Notes under the pieces: generated by a model
Databases searched by the model: none
Told to the model about the DNA's origin: nothing
The model's input: only the letters and a program-made list of their open reading frames with translations
Origin: Hyphomicrobiaceae bacterium
Lineage (GTDB): Bacteria; Pseudomonadota; Alphaproteobacteria; Rhizobiales; Hyphomicrobiaceae
Direction: 5' to 3'
Assembly: GCA_041397645.1 (NCBI GenBank)
Contig: JAWKWE010000004.1
Span: 1,860,001 to 1,924,000, forward strand
DNA length: 64,000 bases
Translations under genes and position numbers: made by a program
Part shown: positions 8,197 through 17,521 of the stretch, one piece after another
How the letters are laid out: every line of letters starts with the position of its first letter
How positions within the stretch are numbered: the stretch's first letter is position 1

Positions 8197-9447
8197 TCAG
8201 GCCGTAGAGCCCTTCTCCTCGGCACGTTCGGAATAGATACGCAGCGGCCGTGCACCACCTTCGACGACCTCCGGACCGACGACGACTTCTTCCACGCCTT
8301 TGAGCTCGGGAAGATCGTACATCGTGTCCAGCAGGATGCCCTCAAGAATGGAGCGCAGACCCCGAGCGCCGGTCTTACGTTCGATTGCCTTGCGCGACAC
8401 TGCCTTGAGCGCATCGAGCGTCACCGTGAGCTTGACGTCCTCCATCTCGAACAGGCGCTGATACTGCTTCACCAGCGCGTTCTTGGGCTCCGTCAGAATC
8501 TGCACGAGCGCCGTCTCGTCGAGGTCTTCAAGCGTCGCGATGACCGGCAGACGTCCGATGAACTCGGGGATCAGTCCGAACTTCAGCAGATCCTCAGGCT
8601 CGACCTCACGGAGGATGTCGCCCGTACGTCGCTCATCGGGTCCGGTGACCTTGGCCGAAAAGCCGATCGAGGAACCCTTGCCACGGCGAGAAATGATCTT
8701 TTCAAGACCAGCGAACGCGCCGCCGCAGATGAAGAGGATGTTGGTCGTATCAACCTGCAGGAACTCCTGCTGAGGATGCTTGCGGCCACCCTGAGGCGGC
8801 ACGGATGCAACCGTACCCTCCATTATTTTCAGAAGCGCCTGCTGCACACCTTCGCCGGAGACGTCGCGCGTTATCGAAGGATTGTCGGACTTGCGTGAAA
8901 TCTTGTCGACCTCGTCGATGTAGACGATGCCGCGCTGCGCACGTTCGACATTGTAATCGGCGTTCTGCAACAGCTTGAGAATGATGTTCTCGACATCTTC
9001 GCCGACGTAACCAGCTTCCGTGAGCGTCGTTGCATCCGCCATCGTGAAGGGAACGTCCAGAATCCGCGCCAGCGTCTGTGCGAGCAACGTCTTGCCCGAA
9101 CCCGTCGGACCGACAAGCAGGATGTTCGACTTAGCCAGTTCGACGTCGTTGTTCTTGGTGGCGTGATTCAAACGCTTGTAGTGATTGTGCACCGCGACCG
9201 AGAGCACGCGCTTGGCGTGGCCCTGACCGATCACATAACTATCGAGCACCGTGCAGATCTCCTGCGGGCTCGGAACGCCATCACGCGATTTGACGAGAGT
9301 GTTCTTGTTCTCCTCGCGGATGATGTCCATGCACAGCTCGACACATTCATCACAGATGAACACTGTCGGTCCGGCGATCAACTTGCGGACTTCGTGCTGA
9401 CTCTTCCCGCAGAACGAGCAGTAGAGGGTGTTCTTTTCCTGAGCCAT
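8197..9447 (-). CDS. clpX: ATP-dependent Clp protease ATP-binding subunit ClpX
   Basis: ClpX is the AAA+ unfoldase that feeds substrates to ClpP. The 416-residue protein has the N-terminal zinc-binding domain (C10, C13, C32, C35), Walker A GPTGSGKT at 113-120, Walker B IVYIDEVDKI, the pore motif GYVGEDVE and sensor regions, ending with the ClpX-type EEKGSTA-like tail. The IGF-type loop for ClpP docking is present as FGLIPEFIGRLP nearby. The ATG at 9447 gives the standard length. It follows clpP after a 367-base spacer with hairpins, so it probably has separate transcription. Confidence 0.99.
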   Translation of the reverse strand: MAQEKNTLYCSFCGKSQHEVRKLIAGPTVFICDECVELCMDIIREENKNTLVKSRDGVPSPQEICTVLDSYVIGQGHAKRVLSVAVHNHYKRLNHATKNNDVELAKSNILLVGPTGSGKTLLAQTLARILDVPFTMADATTLTEAGYVGEDVENIILKLLQNADYNVERAQRGIVYIDEVDKISRKSDNPSITRDVSGEGVQQALLKIMEGTVASVPPQGGRKHPQQEFLQVDTTNILFICGGAFAGLEKIISRRGKGSSIGFSAKVTGPDERRTGDILREVEPEDLLKFGLIPEFIGRLPVIATLEDLDETALVQILTEPKNALVKQYQRLFEMEDVKLTVTLDALKAVSRKAIERKTGARGLRSILEGILLDTMYDLPELKGVEEVVVGPEVVEGGARPLRIYSERAEEKGSTA

Positions 9448-9814
9448 TCCTGTTTCCTATCGGAGAGCCGCCGATGCCGGACGTTCTCCATTTGGCCCGC
9501 TATTCGCGCGCTCGAGCGGCTCGGCCAGCCGCGTGGCACTTGAATCTCTTCTAATCCGATCTGAGCACGCTAGGGTTCACCAGATCAAGATTGGATTAAC
9601 GCCGCAGATGGCGCCTCAGTGGGCCAGCGGCGGGATTGCCACACTGTTTTTCCACAGAAGCAACACCGCTGCTCACTTGGGGGAGCTTCGGCTACGGCAA
9701 AGTACGTATTTATGTACGACTTTTGTTCCGCTCAAGAGCGGCACCCCGTGACCTCACGGGAAATGGCGCGACCCATGCGCACAGAGCGCGATGGGCCGCC
9801 CCGAAATTCTCAGT
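9448..9814. other. Intergenic region between clpP and clpX with three hairpins
   Basis: These 367 bases have no convincing gene. They contain three perfect or near-perfect stem-loops: CCGCTC/GAGCGG (9728-9741), CCCGTGA/TCACGGG (9745-9760) and CCCATGCGC/GCGCgATGGG (9772-9795). The last lies 20 bases after the clpP stop and is the likeliest clpP transcript end. The clpX promoter should lie nearer 9450-9700. Confidence 0.55.
9772..9795 (-). terminator. Hairpin after clpP
   Basis: CCCATGCGC (9772-9780) pairs with GCGCgATGGG (9786-9795) with one bulged G and a 5-base loop. It starts 20 bases downstream of the clpP stop on the minus strand. There is no T-run, so it may instead be a 3'-end stabiliser. 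Confidence 0.45.
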
Positions 9815-10462
9815 TTAAGAAGCCTTGCCTTCGAACAGACCGCCTTCGACTTCGTCGCGGCTCTGCAGGACCTTGTCGACAATGCCGAATTCCTTGGCCT
9901 GATCTGCGGTCATGAAGTAGTCGCGATCAAGCGTGCGCTCGATGGTCTCGTACGGCTGGCCGGTGTGCTTGACATAAGTCTCGTTCAGCCTGCGCTTCAT
10001 TTTAATGATGTCTTCAGCATGCCGCTCGATATCCGATGCCTGACCGGAAAAACCGCCCGATGGCTGATGAACCATGATGCGCGCATTAGGCAACGCAAAG
10101 CGCATATCCTTGGCGCCGGCGCAAAGTAGCAAAGACCCCATCGACGCCGCCTGGCCGATGCACAGCGTTGCGACATCCGGCTTGATGAACTGCATGGTGT
10201 CGTAGATCGCCATGCCGCTCGTCACGACACCGCCTGGCGAGTTGATGTACATGGAGATCTCTTTCTTGGGGTTTTCGGCCTCAAGGAAAAGAAGCTGCAT
10301 GCAGATCGACGCGGCCATGTGATCTTCGACCGGTCCGGTGACGAAGATGATGCGCTCTTTCAGCAAGCGCGAAGGCAAATCGTAGCCTCGCTCGCCGCGC
10401 GTCGTCTGCTCCACAACCATCGGCCAGAATGTGTTTGTCAGTGTAGCGACGGGATCGCGCAT
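9815..10462 (-). CDS. clpP: ATP-dependent Clp protease proteolytic subunit ClpP
   Basis: This is the serine peptidase that forms the double-heptamer chamber with ClpX. It is 215 residues from the ATG at 10462. The catalytic triad is S107 (in GQAASMGS), H132 (in MVHQPSGG) and D181 (in TLDRDYFM), with spacing identical to the Escherichia coli enzyme. The short N-terminal extension before VVEQTTRGERGYD fits a self-processed propeptide. It lies 165 bases after the tig stop in the classical tig-clpP-clpX order. Confidence 0.99.
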   Translation of the reverse strand: MRDPVATLTNTFWPMVVEQTTRGERGYDLPSRLLKERIIFVTGPVEDHMAASICMQLLFLEAENPKKEISMYINSPGGVVTSGMAIYDTMQFIKPDVATLCIGQAASMGSLLLCAGAKDMRFALPNARIMVHQPSGGFSGQASDIERHAEDIIKMKRRLNETYVKHTGQPYETIERTLDRDYFMTADQAKEFGIVDKVLQSRDEVEGGLFEGKAS

Positions 10463-10627
10463 CTTGATAGTCCTTGCACTTGTCTTGGAGGCATTTGACT
10501 GCCATGGGGGGAAGCCCTGGAAGGGCGTCGGGACCGTCCAGACCCCTTCCCGCTCAAAGCGGGATAGAGAACCTGGGCGGACCCCAGCATACCGCAATAT
10601 TCGGCCGCGCGAAGGCGGCCAAATGCG

Positions 10628-11995
10628 TCACTCGGTATCCTTCTGGGTTGCCTCTTCGACTTGCTTCAACAATTCCTCTTTGCTGACCTTCTTCTCGGCC
10701 GGCTTGGCTGCATCGACCACGAAGTCGATCACCTTGTCCTCGAAGATCGGCGCGCGAAGCTCGGCCAGAGCGCCGGGCGTCTTCTCGTAGTATTCATAAA
10801 CCACCTTCTCCTGGCCAGGGTAGCGGCGGGCCTGCTCGACAAGAGCGCGGCGCAACTCATCCTGACTGACGGTGATCTTGTTCTTCTCGCCGATTTCGCC
10901 GACGACCAGACCAAGGCGCACGCGGCGCTCGGCGATCTTGCGGTATTCCGCTTTCGCCTCATCTTCCGTCTTGCCCTCGTCCGGGAAGGTCTTGTTGGTG
11001 GCCTTCATGTTGCTTTCGACCTGGCGCCAGATGTTGCCGAACTCGAAATCGACAAGCGAGGGCGGAAGATCGAATACGTGAGCGCGATCGATCTCGTCGA
11101 GCAGTTCACGCTTCAACTTCACGCGCGCCGCTGAATCAAGCTCGCGCTGGAGCTGACCGCGCACGATCTCCTTCATGTTGTCGAGGCTCTCAGCGCCCAG
11201 ACCAACCGCGAATGCGTCGTCAAGCTCGGGCTTCTTCGGGATTGAAACCGCCTTCACCTTGACGTCGAACTCGGCTTCCTTGCCTGCGAGGTTTGGCATT
11301 GGATATTCAGCCGGGAAGGTTGCTTTCACAGTGCGCTCATCGCCAGCCTTCGTACCAACCAGGCCTTCCTCGAAGCCCGGAATGAACTGACCTTTTCCGA
11401 GCACCAGATTGGCGTCTTCTGCGGAGCCACCTTCGAAAGGCTCGCCAGCGATTTTGCCGACGAAGTCGAGAGTCAGCATGTCGCCATTCTCGGCAACCCG
11501 CCCCTCTTCCGGCTCGAACGTAGTGTTGCGATCCATAATCTCGTTCAGCGCACGCTCCATGTCGGCGTCTTCGACGTCGGCGGACAGACGTTCCAGCTTG
11601 AAGGTGGAGAAGTCTGCAAGCGTGATGGGCGGTAGCACTTCAAACGACATCGAATAGGCCAGATCGGATTCGCCGTTAATGACGCGCTCAACCGAACCGG
11701 CTTCGGCATCTTCGATTTCGATCTTGGGCTGGCCTGCAGGGCGCTCGTTGCGCTCCTTTATGGCTTCGATGGAGGTGTCCTGAACCGCCTGCTCAAGCAC
11801 TTCGGCCATAAGCGACTTGCCGTACACCTTCTTGAGATGGGGCAACGGCACCTTGCCTTTGCGGAAACCTTTGATCTGTACGCGATCCTTGATCTCGTCC
11901 AGGCGCCCTTTGAAGCGCTCGTCAAGTTCAGCCTTTGCGACCACGACCTTGAGCGTGCGCTTCAAGCCGTCTCGACCCGTTTCCGTAACCTGCAT
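10628..11995 (-). CDS. tig: Trigger factor (ribosome-associated chaperone and prolyl isomerase)
   Basis: Trigger factor binds the ribosome exit tunnel and shields nascent chains. The protein has 455 residues from the ATG at 11995. The N-terminal ribosome-binding domain contains the signature GFRKGKVP (about residues 43-50). The middle FKBP-type domain (about 155-240) begins after ENGDMLTLDFVGKI, and the C-terminal helical arms follow. The end is rich in Lys/Glu (AEKKVSKEELLKQVEEA). It heads the tig-clpP-clpX series, and tRNA-Leu lies just upstream. Confidence 0.98.
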   Translation of the reverse strand: MQVTETGRDGLKRTLKVVVAKAELDERFKGRLDEIKDRVQIKGFRKGKVPLPHLKKVYGKSLMAEVLEQAVQDTSIEAIKERNERPAGQPKIEIEDAEAGSVERVINGESDLAYSMSFEVLPPITLADFSTFKLERLSADVEDADMERALNEIMDRNTTFEPEEGRVAENGDMLTLDFVGKIAGEPFEGGSAEDANLVLGKGQFIPGFEEGLVGTKAGDERTVKATFPAEYPMPNLAGKEAEFDVKVKAVSIPKKPELDDAFAVGLGAESLDNMKEIVRGQLQRELDSAARVKLKRELLDEIDRAHVFDLPPSLVDFEFGNIWRQVESNMKATNKTFPDEGKTEDEAKAEYRKIAERRVRLGLVVGEIGEKNKITVSQDELRRALVEQARRYPGQEKVVYEYYEKTPGALAELRAPIFEDKVIDFVVDAAKPAEKKVSKEELLKQVEEATQKDTE

Positions 11996-12119
11996 CGTTC
12001 TCGTTCCTAGCAAACTCAGATAATCGACCTCGGCGCATCCGAGTCGATCGCTCGAACACACCTGCTAAAACAAACTCTTGCCCGGCAATGCCTTGGCGGC
12101 GTTGCCGACTTGCGGCGCT

Positions 12120-12204
12120 TGGTGCGGGCGGAGGGATTTGAACCCCCACGACTTGCGCCGCTGGAACCTAAATCCAGTGCGTCTACCAGTTCCGCCACGC
12201 CCGC
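12120..12204 (-). tRNA. tRNA-Leu(TAG)
   Basis: This is an 85-nucleotide class II tRNA with a long variable arm and encoded CCA. The acceptor stem GCGGGCG pairs with CGCCCGC. The anticodon loop TTTAGGT carries TAG between CTGGA and TCCAG. A GGTTCAAATCC T-loop is present. It lies 124 bases upstream of tig, same strand. Confidence 0.97.
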
Positions 12205-12416
12205 AATCCGGCGCCAGCCATCACGGCTATGGCCATTGTGACTTTCATGCTTGGAGCGCGGCGCCTGCGATAGCCGACCGAGCGTTCCTACCCGCAAATG
12301 CAGTTCGGCGGCCCATTTGCCAGATGGCTGGGCCGTCCCACTACGGATGCGGGGCGCAAGCGCCCTTCATATAGATGTGTCGGACCGAAAAGCAACGCCA
12401 AAGAGCAGGTTGCGGG

Positions 12417-12557
12417 TCAGCTCGAACCGATCAGCAGGATGCCGACGGCCGCCGTGCCGGGCAACAAGACCGCTGCAAATGCGTGCTCGATATCGACGCT
12501 GAAGAAGAACATTCCCACAATGGCGAACATTATGAGGGCAACGATCCGGAAAATCAT
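12417..12557 (-). CDS. 46-residue putative membrane microprotein
   Basis: On the minus strand an ATG at 12557 opens 46 codons ending in TGA. The peptide starts MIFRIVALIMFAIVGMFFFS and has two hydrophobic stretches (about 4-20 and 27-45) separated by a short polar DIEHA turn, giving a hairpin membrane topology. A TAGG/AAGGG-type ribosome binding site lies 8-15 bases before the ATG. Amino-acid composition is clearly membrane-like. No family is recognised. The direction matches tRNA-Leu and tig, but it is more than 200 bases upstream of the tRNA. Confidence 0.5.
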   Translation of the reverse strand: MIFRIVALIMFAIVGMFFFSVDIEHAFAAVLLPGTAAVGILLIGSS

Positions 12558-13112
12558 GGCTCGAGCCTACCCTTTTGAATTGAGCCGGAGCCGCCTTTCG
12601 GCCCGGCGCCGAGCTGAAAGCTGCAAGGGGGCTGCCAGAACCCGGCTTTCTGCCCAGCGATTGAACACAAGGGTGAAGAATGCGCGTTCTCTTAATTTTT
12701 ATTATTGTAAATCAGATAAATAGACTGCCTTTAGCGAGCAAATGAACCGCAGGCCCGCAGGCTTACCGGGTCGATGGGCCATGCGCAGCAAATGGATCAT
12801 TGCGGGTCACCTGGATCGGTTCCCCGAGAGCATTGGTTCCGCCAGCACACTGCAAACTTGCTCGCGGCTTTAAGCTTGCAGACACACCCGTCGAAGCCGC
12901 CTCCGCCTGCTGGGAGCATTATCGTGGAAACGAGCGAGACCCAACCGGCCTAGATGTCAAACGCGATCACAGCCCGAGCATGAGACCCGAGCAACGCTGC
13001 CCATTCGCGACGAACGTATCGCCTTGCAGCAGGTTTAACTTTTGCCTATGTGGTCTTACGTTCGTTAGCCTAGCGACACGACAACGAAAAACGACAAACC
13101 GGGGGAAATCGC
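12558..13112. other. 555-base intergenic region upstream of sseA
   Basis: No convincing gene is seen. An AT-rich patch around 12690-12725 stands out from the GC-rich flanks. A near-perfect stem-loop, CTGCAAaCTT (12850-12859) with AAGcTTGCAG (12872-12881), may be regulatory. The sseA promoter should lie near 13030-13090, where the sequence is less GC-rich. Confidence 0.4.
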
Positions 13113-13976
13113 TTGCCCACTTCCGCCAAAAACTGGATCGTCGAAACCGATTGGCTAGAAAGCCATCTCTCTTCGCCCGACCTCGTCATTCTGGACGGCA
13201 GCTGGCATTTGCCGACGGCCAACCGCGACGCCAAGGCCGAATACCTCGCCGAGCACATTCCCGGCGCGATCTTTTTCGATATCGACGATCTGTCGGACGA
13301 AAAATCCCACCTTCCCCACATGCTGCCGTCTACCGTCAAATTTTCGTCGCGGATGAAGAAAATGGGCATAGGTGATGGCGCGCGCATCGTCGTCTACGAC
13401 ACGAGCGGCATCTTCTCGGCCGCCCGCGTCTGGTGGACGTTCCGCGCCATGGGACATCAAGACGTTGCCGTTCTCAACGGTGGGCTGCGAAAATGGAAGA
13501 CGGAAGGCCGCCCGACCGAGGATGGGCCCGCCCCCCGGCGCTCCGAGCGCCATTACTCGCCGTTGCAGAACACCGAGCTCCTGCGCGACATTGATGAAAT
13601 GAAGGCGCTGATTAAAAAGCCCGGCGCTCAGATCGTCGATGCGCGGCCGGCGGGACGTTTCGAAGGCCGCGATGCCGAGCCACGTCCCGGCTTGCGCATG
13701 GGGCATATCCCGGGTTCGAAGAACATCCCTTCTCAAACGCTGCTGACACCGCAGGGCACTTTCAAGTCGCCTGAGGAACTTGCTGCTCTCTTCAAGGCCG
13801 TCGACATCGATGTGACAAAGCCGGTCGTGACGACATGCGGATCGGGCGTCACCGCGTCCATGCTAGCGCTGGCGCTTGCTGTTCTTGGTCAGACCAATGC
13901 GGCGGTCTACGACGGAAGTTGGGCCGAATGGGGTGCAGAAGATTCTCTCCCCATCGAAACCGGGCCGGCGCACTGA
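13113..13976 (+). CDS. sseA: 3-mercaptopyruvate sulfurtransferase
   Basis: This protein of 287 residues has two rhodanese domains (about 8-130 and 160-280). It transfers sulfur from 3-mercaptopyruvate to thiol acceptors or cyanide. The catalytic loop CGSGVTAS, with C242, is the mercaptopyruvate-type loop rather than the thiosulfate-type CRKGVTA. The N-terminal domain has the usual inactive loop and ILDGSWHLP. The start is TTG at 13113, chosen because GGGGGA lies six bases upstream and the family begins just there. It is transcribed away from the minus-strand tig cluster. Confidence 0.93.
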   Translation: MPTSAKNWIVETDWLESHLSSPDLVILDGSWHLPTANRDAKAEYLAEHIPGAIFFDIDDLSDEKSHLPHMLPSTVKFSSRMKKMGIGDGARIVVYDTSGIFSAARVWWTFRAMGHQDVAVLNGGLRKWKTEGRPTEDGPAPRRSERHYSPLQNTELLRDIDEMKALIKKPGAQIVDARPAGRFEGRDAEPRPGLRMGHIPGSKNIPSQTLLTPQGTFKSPEELAALFKAVDIDVTKPVVTTCGSGVTASMLALALAVLGQTNAAVYDGSWAEWGAEDSLPIETGPAH

Positions 13977-14214
13977 AGCGACATGCGTCTTTAGAAAGTG
14001 TGTTTAACTTCCGCCTGTTGCACGGCCGGGAAGATGCCCGCGTTATTCGGGCCCGCAACATCTGCTGCTGGCGTTCGACAACCTGCCGAGCCCCGATGGG
14101 CTCATGCGCTGCTGGCCATGCATCTGTATTAGGCGTATGTCGCATCCGCTGCACCCTCGAAACGTTGTAAGAGGGGTCGGCGGGGACGCAGCAGGTTCAA
14201 GGTCGGATAGTTGG

Positions 14215-14676
14215 ATGCAGATCATCGTCGAGGAGATCATTCGCGCGCCCCGCGCTCTGACCTTCCAAATTGCGACCGACATACGCTCGTGGCCGAGCGT
14301 TGTCTCCGCGGTGAAAGCCACAGAGCTGTTGACGCGCGAGCCGATCGGCGCAGGAGCGCGTTTCAACGCAACGCGACAGATCAACGGCTCTTCGGCCACC
14401 AGCGAGATCTCGGTTCTTGAATTCGAGCCGCCTTTCCATTTTGCACTTGGCGGGCTGAACCACGGCGCCCGTTACCGTATCGACCATGTTTTCAGTGACG
14501 ATCCGCTGGGCACGCGGCTGACGCTGATGTTCGTCGCTCGTCCCATGTCGATGAGTGCCCGCCTGCTCTCACCCCTTGCGCTGGTATTCCGCGCAGGCCT
14601 GCAACGCCAGCTGCGCGCGGATCTTCACGACCTCAAGACCGCCATTGAAGACCGGGTTCTCGGCCCGGCCAACTGA
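14215..14676 (+). CDS. SRPBCC (START/PYP/Bet v1-like) domain protein
   Basis: This 153-residue protein resembles the polyketide cyclase / coenzyme Q-binding SRPBCC fold. It has an N-terminal strand and helix (IIVEEIIRAPRALTFQIATD, about 2-21), the RSWPSVV segment, central strands, and a long C-terminal helix (about 120-147). Such proteins have a hydrophobic ligand cavity; the ligand is unknown here. The ATG at 14215 lacks a strong ribosome binding site; an upstream ATG at 14137 is possible but would add a non-conserved extension. It lies between sseA and the VWA gene on the same strand, with gaps of more than 130 bases. Confidence 0.7.
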   Translation: MQIIVEEIIRAPRALTFQIATDIRSWPSVVSAVKATELLTREPIGAGARFNATRQINGSSATSEISVLEFEPPFHFALGGLNHGARYRIDHVFSDDPLGTRLTLMFVARPMSMSARLLSPLALVFRAGLQRQLRADLHDLKTAIEDRVLGPAN

Positions 14677-14814
14677 CCCGCTGCCTCGCCAGACCCGCGC
14701 TAACCTGTCGCTCTGGCGATAGTGCATAGCAGCATTTCCGCAACCCTTATTGCTGCGTCGCACAAAATCCGCCCTACTGATCGAACGAACTACGACGTTT
14801 GGAGAGGGCTGATC

Positions 14815-15615
14815 ATGCAGACAGGTCTTCAAATCGCGCGTTTACGAGGTGGCATTGCTGCCGTGTGCGCTCTCGCGGGCTTGGCTGCTTTGTTTGCCGC
14901 CGCATCGCCTGCTTCCGCTCAACAATATGCCCCGCCCGACGGCATCGGGACCGCCGCGCACGAACCGGAACCGGCCAATACCGATTTTGAGACCAGATGC
15001 ACGAATGACGCGATGATCGTCATGGATGCCTCCGGTTCGATGGCCCACTTATCGAAAGGCGGCGGCTCAAGGATCGAAGTCGCCCGCTCCGTCGCGCGCG
15101 AGATCGTTCCCATATCGGCAAAGACGCGGAGCCTGGGACTGCTGACGTTCGGACCAGGCACCTCCGATCAATGCTCGAACGTCAGTTTGAAGGTTCCCGT
15201 TCAATCCAACGCGGCCAGCCGCATCCTGACGGAGATCGACGCCATTACCACCGATGGCGGCACGCCGCTTTCGCTGGCCGTCGAGACGGCGGCTGAAGCT
15301 CTCGACTACCGACATCGCCAGGCAGTCATCGTCGTTCTGTCGGACGGCGATGAGACATGCGGGCGCGATCCTTGTGCCGCCGCCCGGGCGCTCAAAGAGC
15401 GTGCCCACGATCTGACCATCCACGTCGTCAGCATGGAGGGCGAACCGAGCGAAGCCACGACCGCGTCATGTATGGCAAATGAGACCAACGGCTTGTTCAT
15501 CCCGACACGCTCGCAGCAGGATCTGGAAGACGCACTTTCGCGTACGCTCCTGTGTCCACGGGTGGCATCGCTCGCATCCGATGCCGCTTACGCGATGGCG
15601 AGCCGTAGTCATTGA
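14815..15615 (+). CDS. Secreted von Willebrand factor A domain protein
   Basis: This protein has 266 residues. A signal peptide (about 1-37, ending ASPASAQ) points to the periplasm. One VWA domain covers about residues 65-245, with the MIDAS metal site DASGSM, the TDGGTPL threonine segment and the LSDGDETC segment. Several cysteines (after the MIDAS region and at the C-terminus) could form disulfides in the oxidising periplasm. The ATG at 14815 follows GGAGAGG by six bases. VWA proteins mediate metal-dependent protein binding; the partner is unknown. It is convergent with opgD. Confidence 0.85.
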   Translation: MQTGLQIARLRGGIAAVCALAGLAALFAAASPASAQQYAPPDGIGTAAHEPEPANTDFETRCTNDAMIVMDASGSMAHLSKGGGSRIEVARSVAREIVPISAKTRSLGLLTFGPGTSDQCSNVSLKVPVQSNAASRILTEIDAITTDGGTPLSLAVETAAEALDYRHRQAVIVVLSDGDETCGRDPCAAARALKERAHDLTIHVVSMEGEPSEATTASCMANETNGLFIPTRSQQDLEDALSRTLLCPRVASLASDAAYAMASRSH

Positions 15616-15649
15616 AACAAGGTGTGCACAAGCGCGCTTGGCAGCGTAC

Positions 15650-17245
15650 TCAGCTCTCAGGAAAGAATTGGTAGATCCAAGTCTCCGTTAGCGTATCGCC
15701 GTTGCGGCGAAGGAAAGCGCGCATGTCTACCGGATCGGCGCCTTCGGCTTTGATGTCGAAGAACGCACGCCAACGCTGACGCTGCCCGACCACAGGGTGA
15801 TTGTAGACGTTGGAGATTTCGCCGCGCGAAGCGGTAACTATCAGCTCGACGCCGTCGTCGCGGCCAAGCCCTTCGAAAGCTCCACCCTGAAAATCGATGA
15901 CGAACTTGCGCACGCCCGGGGGACGCTTGTGTCCGGGACGCCCGCCCATGCCGGTCCACGTGCCGACGGCGCGTCCAAGCCGTTGAGGAAACGGGATGTC
16001 GTCGAGCCAACTCAGCCGATAGCGATAGCGTCTTTTATCGCCTTGCTTGAAAGGTTCAGCCGGCGCCCAGTAGGCAACGATGTTGTCGAAGGTCTCGTCG
16101 TCGGTGGGAATTTCCACCAGATGCACCGCGCCATTGCCCCACTTGTCCATCGGTTCGACCCAAACCGAAGGCCGACGCTCGTAGAACACGCCATCATCGA
16201 GATAATGAACGAAATCGCGATCACGCTGGAGCAATCCGAAGCCCTGCACATCGTGATCCGCAAATGCGCTGGTGACGACGCGCGGTGGATTGGCGATCGG
16301 CCGCCAGATGCGCTCGCCTGCGCCCGTCAGCACCGCAAGGCCATCGCTGTCGTGAATCTCAGGCCGCCAGTCGGCGGACTGCTTGCGGCTTGCCTCGCCA
16401 TACCAGAACATGCTGGAAAACGGCGCAACACCGAGCCGCTCGATATCCTTGCGAGCAAACAGAACCGCGTCGATTTCCATATTGATGCGATGTATGCCGC
16501 GTGCGTCTGTCAACCGATCGGCTGTCATGCGATAGGCGCCAGTGATGCTAGGCCCTTCCAGAAGCGCGTAGATAATCAGCGGCGGCTGGCCGTGCTCTCC
16601 GCCCTCCAACCAGTACTGCGAGAAGCGCGGAAACTCTTCTGGAAGGGGCATGGCGGTATCAATCGCGATGCCGCGCGCGGAAAGCCCATACTGATCATAG
16701 GGTCCAGACGTCCGGAAATAGGAAGCGCCCATCGCCGCGAACCAGTCCGTCTTGAGATCGTTCGCCATGACGCGGAAGCCGGCGAACCCTGCACCGGTTT
16801 TCAATTGATGCGCTGGATGATCGGGTGGAATCTCAAACAGGCTGGCGCTGTAAAGAATTTCGCGCGCGCTGTCGCCTTCGACGACGTGCATCCGCACAGG
16901 CTCTTTCGCGTACTTGCCCAGATGAAACATCTGAATAGGGATGCTGCCGTCCGGCTCCAGCCTCACGCTCTTTTCCGGCCGGTAGCGGATGCGCTGATAT
17001 TGGTCATAATCGATCTGCTGCAAAATGTCGGGCGACGGTATGGCAACGGGCACATACGGCAGCAGGGCTCGCTCGCTGGCGATTTTCTGCAAGCCTTCGA
17101 AAGAGAATGCGACTGGATCGCCAAGCTCCGATTTGTCGACGCCGGTCAAGGCGAGCGCTCCTCGCGGATCGAAACCGAGTGCGGCTGCAAGACCCGCAGC
17201 CGAAACGCCGAGCGCCTGACGGCGCGTAAACTTCTTATCGGTCAT
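15650..17245 (-). CDS. opgD: Periplasmic glucan biosynthesis protein OpgD (MdoD)
   Basis: This 531-residue protein belongs to the OpgG/OpgD family, which shapes osmoregulated periplasmic glucans after OpgH makes the backbone. A twin-arginine signal (TRRQALGVSAAGLAAALG, residues 7-24) predicts folded export through Tat, the feature that separates OpgD from OpgG. The following sequence has the family blocks VAFSFEGLQKIA, YDQYQRIRYRP, SARGIAIDTA, and the GGERIWRPIANP and YERRPSVWVEP regions. It is about 18 kb from the opgG-opgH operon on the same strand, and stands alone. Confidence 0.93.
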   Translation of the reverse strand: MTDKKFTRRQALGVSAAGLAAALGFDPRGALALTGVDKSELGDPVAFSFEGLQKIASERALLPYVPVAIPSPDILQQIDYDQYQRIRYRPEKSVRLEPDGSIPIQMFHLGKYAKEPVRMHVVEGDSAREILYSASLFEIPPDHPAHQLKTGAGFAGFRVMANDLKTDWFAAMGASYFRTSGPYDQYGLSARGIAIDTAMPLPEEFPRFSQYWLEGGEHGQPPLIIYALLEGPSITGAYRMTADRLTDARGIHRINMEIDAVLFARKDIERLGVAPFSSMFWYGEASRKQSADWRPEIHDSDGLAVLTGAGERIWRPIANPPRVVTSAFADHDVQGFGLLQRDRDFVHYLDDGVFYERRPSVWVEPMDKWGNGAVHLVEIPTDDETFDNIVAYWAPAEPFKQGDKRRYRYRLSWLDDIPFPQRLGRAVGTWTGMGGRPGHKRPPGVRKFVIDFQGGAFEGLGRDDGVELIVTASRGEISNVYNHPVVGQRQRWRAFFDIKAEGADPVDMRAFLRRNGDTLTETWIYQFFPES

Positions 17246-17521
17246 GGCCAGTTCTTATTTTCATTTTCGTATGCTTCGGCCGTGACCGGAGTTTAGAGGC
17301 AATCGGCAACGGACCGGCTCTTCAAGGTGCTAAGTCTATCGGTCAGCAGGCTTGTGCTAAAGCAAATCCCGCGCGCGCGCCAGTGGAGGGCCAGTGGTGG
17401 GCCGCAAATCAAAAACTCAGCCGCCGAGGCTTGCCGCGACCCGCTGGCAGCATTGAGGCTTTCATCTTGCCACGGGCCAATATTGGCCGCCGCGGCCACT
17501 GTGACGCATATCTGCCGAGGT

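Noticed and set aside
12680..12745. A 21-codon plus-strand peptide with hydrophobic start in the AT-rich patch before sseA
   Set aside because: Weak ribosome site, no terminator, charged end; too little to call a gene.
15797..17296. A 499-codon plus-strand open frame opposite opgD
   Set aside because: Antisense shadow; opgD has clear family blocks on the minus strand and this frame has none.
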